Assembly: GCA_035527455.1 (NCBI GenBank)
Contig: DATLAN010000123.1
Location: 1-5,969 of the forward strand
Direction: 5' to 3'
From: DATLAN01 sp035527455
GTDB taxonomy: Bacteria; Planctomycetota; Planctomycetia; Pirellulales; Thermoguttaceae
Length of the DNA: 5,969 bases
In this document: one piece after another, positions 5,422 to 5,969 of the stretch
Position numbering within the stretch: the stretch's first letter is position 1
How the letters are laid out: every line of letters begins with the position of its first letter
The notes under the pieces: model-generated
What the model saw: the letters and a program-made list of their open reading frames with translations, nothing else
What the model was told of the DNA's origin: nothing
Database searches by the model: none
Made by a program: the position numbers and the translations under genes

Positions 5422-5872
5422 CCGCTCTTGGACAGTCCGCAAGCAGAGGCGCGTGGCGGCGGCTTGGGAGTTGTTTCCGCCCGAGAAGCGAAATCGGCAA
5501 AAAACGGAAAACAATAGCGTAAGATTAGGCTGTGAAACGTCTTACATCAAGGCAACAACCACTCCATGGGACCTGACCGAGCAGCCGATGTCAAGGGGCG
5601 AGCAGACCGCTTAACCCGTTGGAATATAAGGAGTTACGAAAACATCGGCCGGGCTGCCATCACCGAGCACGGAGGCCGGAGGCCGGGGGCGGGAAACAAT
5701 GCGGGTCGAGCCGCGTGCTGCATCGGCACCCGTGGCGATAACCAGTGGATCGGCAACGACTTGCGAAACCTCTTGCGGCAACGCCCAACGGGAATTGTTG
5801 CGGTTGCGGCGCCGAAACGGAAAAAGAACGGATCATCCGAAATTCGCGTACCTGACGTCTTACCCCGGGGAA
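5422..5872. other. Gene-free stretch, possible structured RNA
   Basis: No convincing gene is seen. A 128-codon frame (5566-5952) runs through the terminal inverted repeat, has no recognisable motif and lacks a Shine-Dalgarno, so I do not call it. A good Shine-Dalgarno-like TAAGGAG (5627-5633) has no start codon at a proper distance. Several nested pairings occur: 5585-5591 with 5642-5648 (7 bp, perfect), 5581-5584 with 5654-5657, GGGGCG 5595-5600 with 5608-5610 and 5615-5617, and 5666-5671 with 5714-5719. This could be a structured RNA, but GC-rich DNA yields such stems by chance. Confidence 0.35.
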
Positions 5873-5969
5873 GTACGGGTTCCTCTTCTCTATTCCTGGC
5901 TGTTTGGAAGTACCGGAAAACGCTGTGTTTCTTCCCGGAAACTCGTGAATAGAGAAGAGGAACCCGTAC
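5873..5969. repeat. 97-bp element with perfect 23-bp terminal inverted repeats
   Basis: The first 23 bases (5873-5895) and the last 23 (5947-5969) are exact reverse complements, beginning GTACGGGTTCC at each outer end. The interior can extend the hairpin: TTTGGAAG (5904-5911) against CTTCC...AAA (5931-5941), and AAAC against GTTT around a 5-nt loop. The element ends on the final base of the window, as expected if a contig broke at a multicopy repeat. It may be a MITE or transposon end; no transposase gene is visible. Confidence 0.8.

Noticed and set aside
5566..5952. A 128-codon plus-strand frame in the tail
   Set aside because: No Shine-Dalgarno, no recognisable motif, and its end is made of the 97-bp inverted-repeat element.

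Overview
The window looks like GC-rich chromosomal DNA from a planctomycete (Planctomycetota, possibly Pirellulales-like). This is inferred from three things: exported Tat-signal Gfo/Idh and sugar-isomerase TIM-barrel proteins standing as single genes, an LplT-like MFS carrier beside a class II aldolase, and many intergenic hairpin repeats of the GTAG (REP) type. No rRNA or other taxonomic marker is present, so the assignment rests on gene style only.

Layout: (1) 1-165, the 3' end of a gene whose C-terminus resembles L-fucose isomerase-like proteins. (2) A REP pair at 198-270, then a Tat-exported Gfo/Idh/MocA-fold protein (363-1514, +) whose sequence recalls NAD-dependent glycosidases of the GH109 type more than a classical dehydrogenase. 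(3) A convergent gap (1515-1837) with hairpins, REP copies and a 39-bp tandem duplication that includes the stop codon of the next gene. (4) On the minus strand, a probable two-gene unit: class II (FucA-type) aldolase (3176-3832), then an LplT-like MFS transporter (1838-3130). (5) A divergent intergenic region (3833-4138) with two opposed arrays of a 7-bp repeat around two GC-rich hairpins. (6) A Tat-signal sugar phosphate isomerase/epimerase-like TIM barrel (4139-5095, +). (7) A gene-free tail (5096-5969): four inverted-repeat structures, a stretch that may fold as a structured RNA, and a 97-bp element with perfect 23-bp terminal inverted repeats ending exactly at the last base.

Functionally, four of the five genes fit sugar or glycoside catabolism: fucose-isomerase-like, Gfo/Idh, FucA-type aldolase, and isomerase/epimerase TIM barrel. 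A plausible but unproven reading is that the two Tat proteins act outside the cytoplasm on glycosides or their oxidised derivatives, while the isomerase and aldolase work inside. The carrier looks like a lysophospholipid-type MFS rather than a sugar porter, so its place in the pathway is unclear.

No CRISPR array, tRNA, rRNA, transposase gene or defence system is visible. The most unusual content is the density and variety of repeats.
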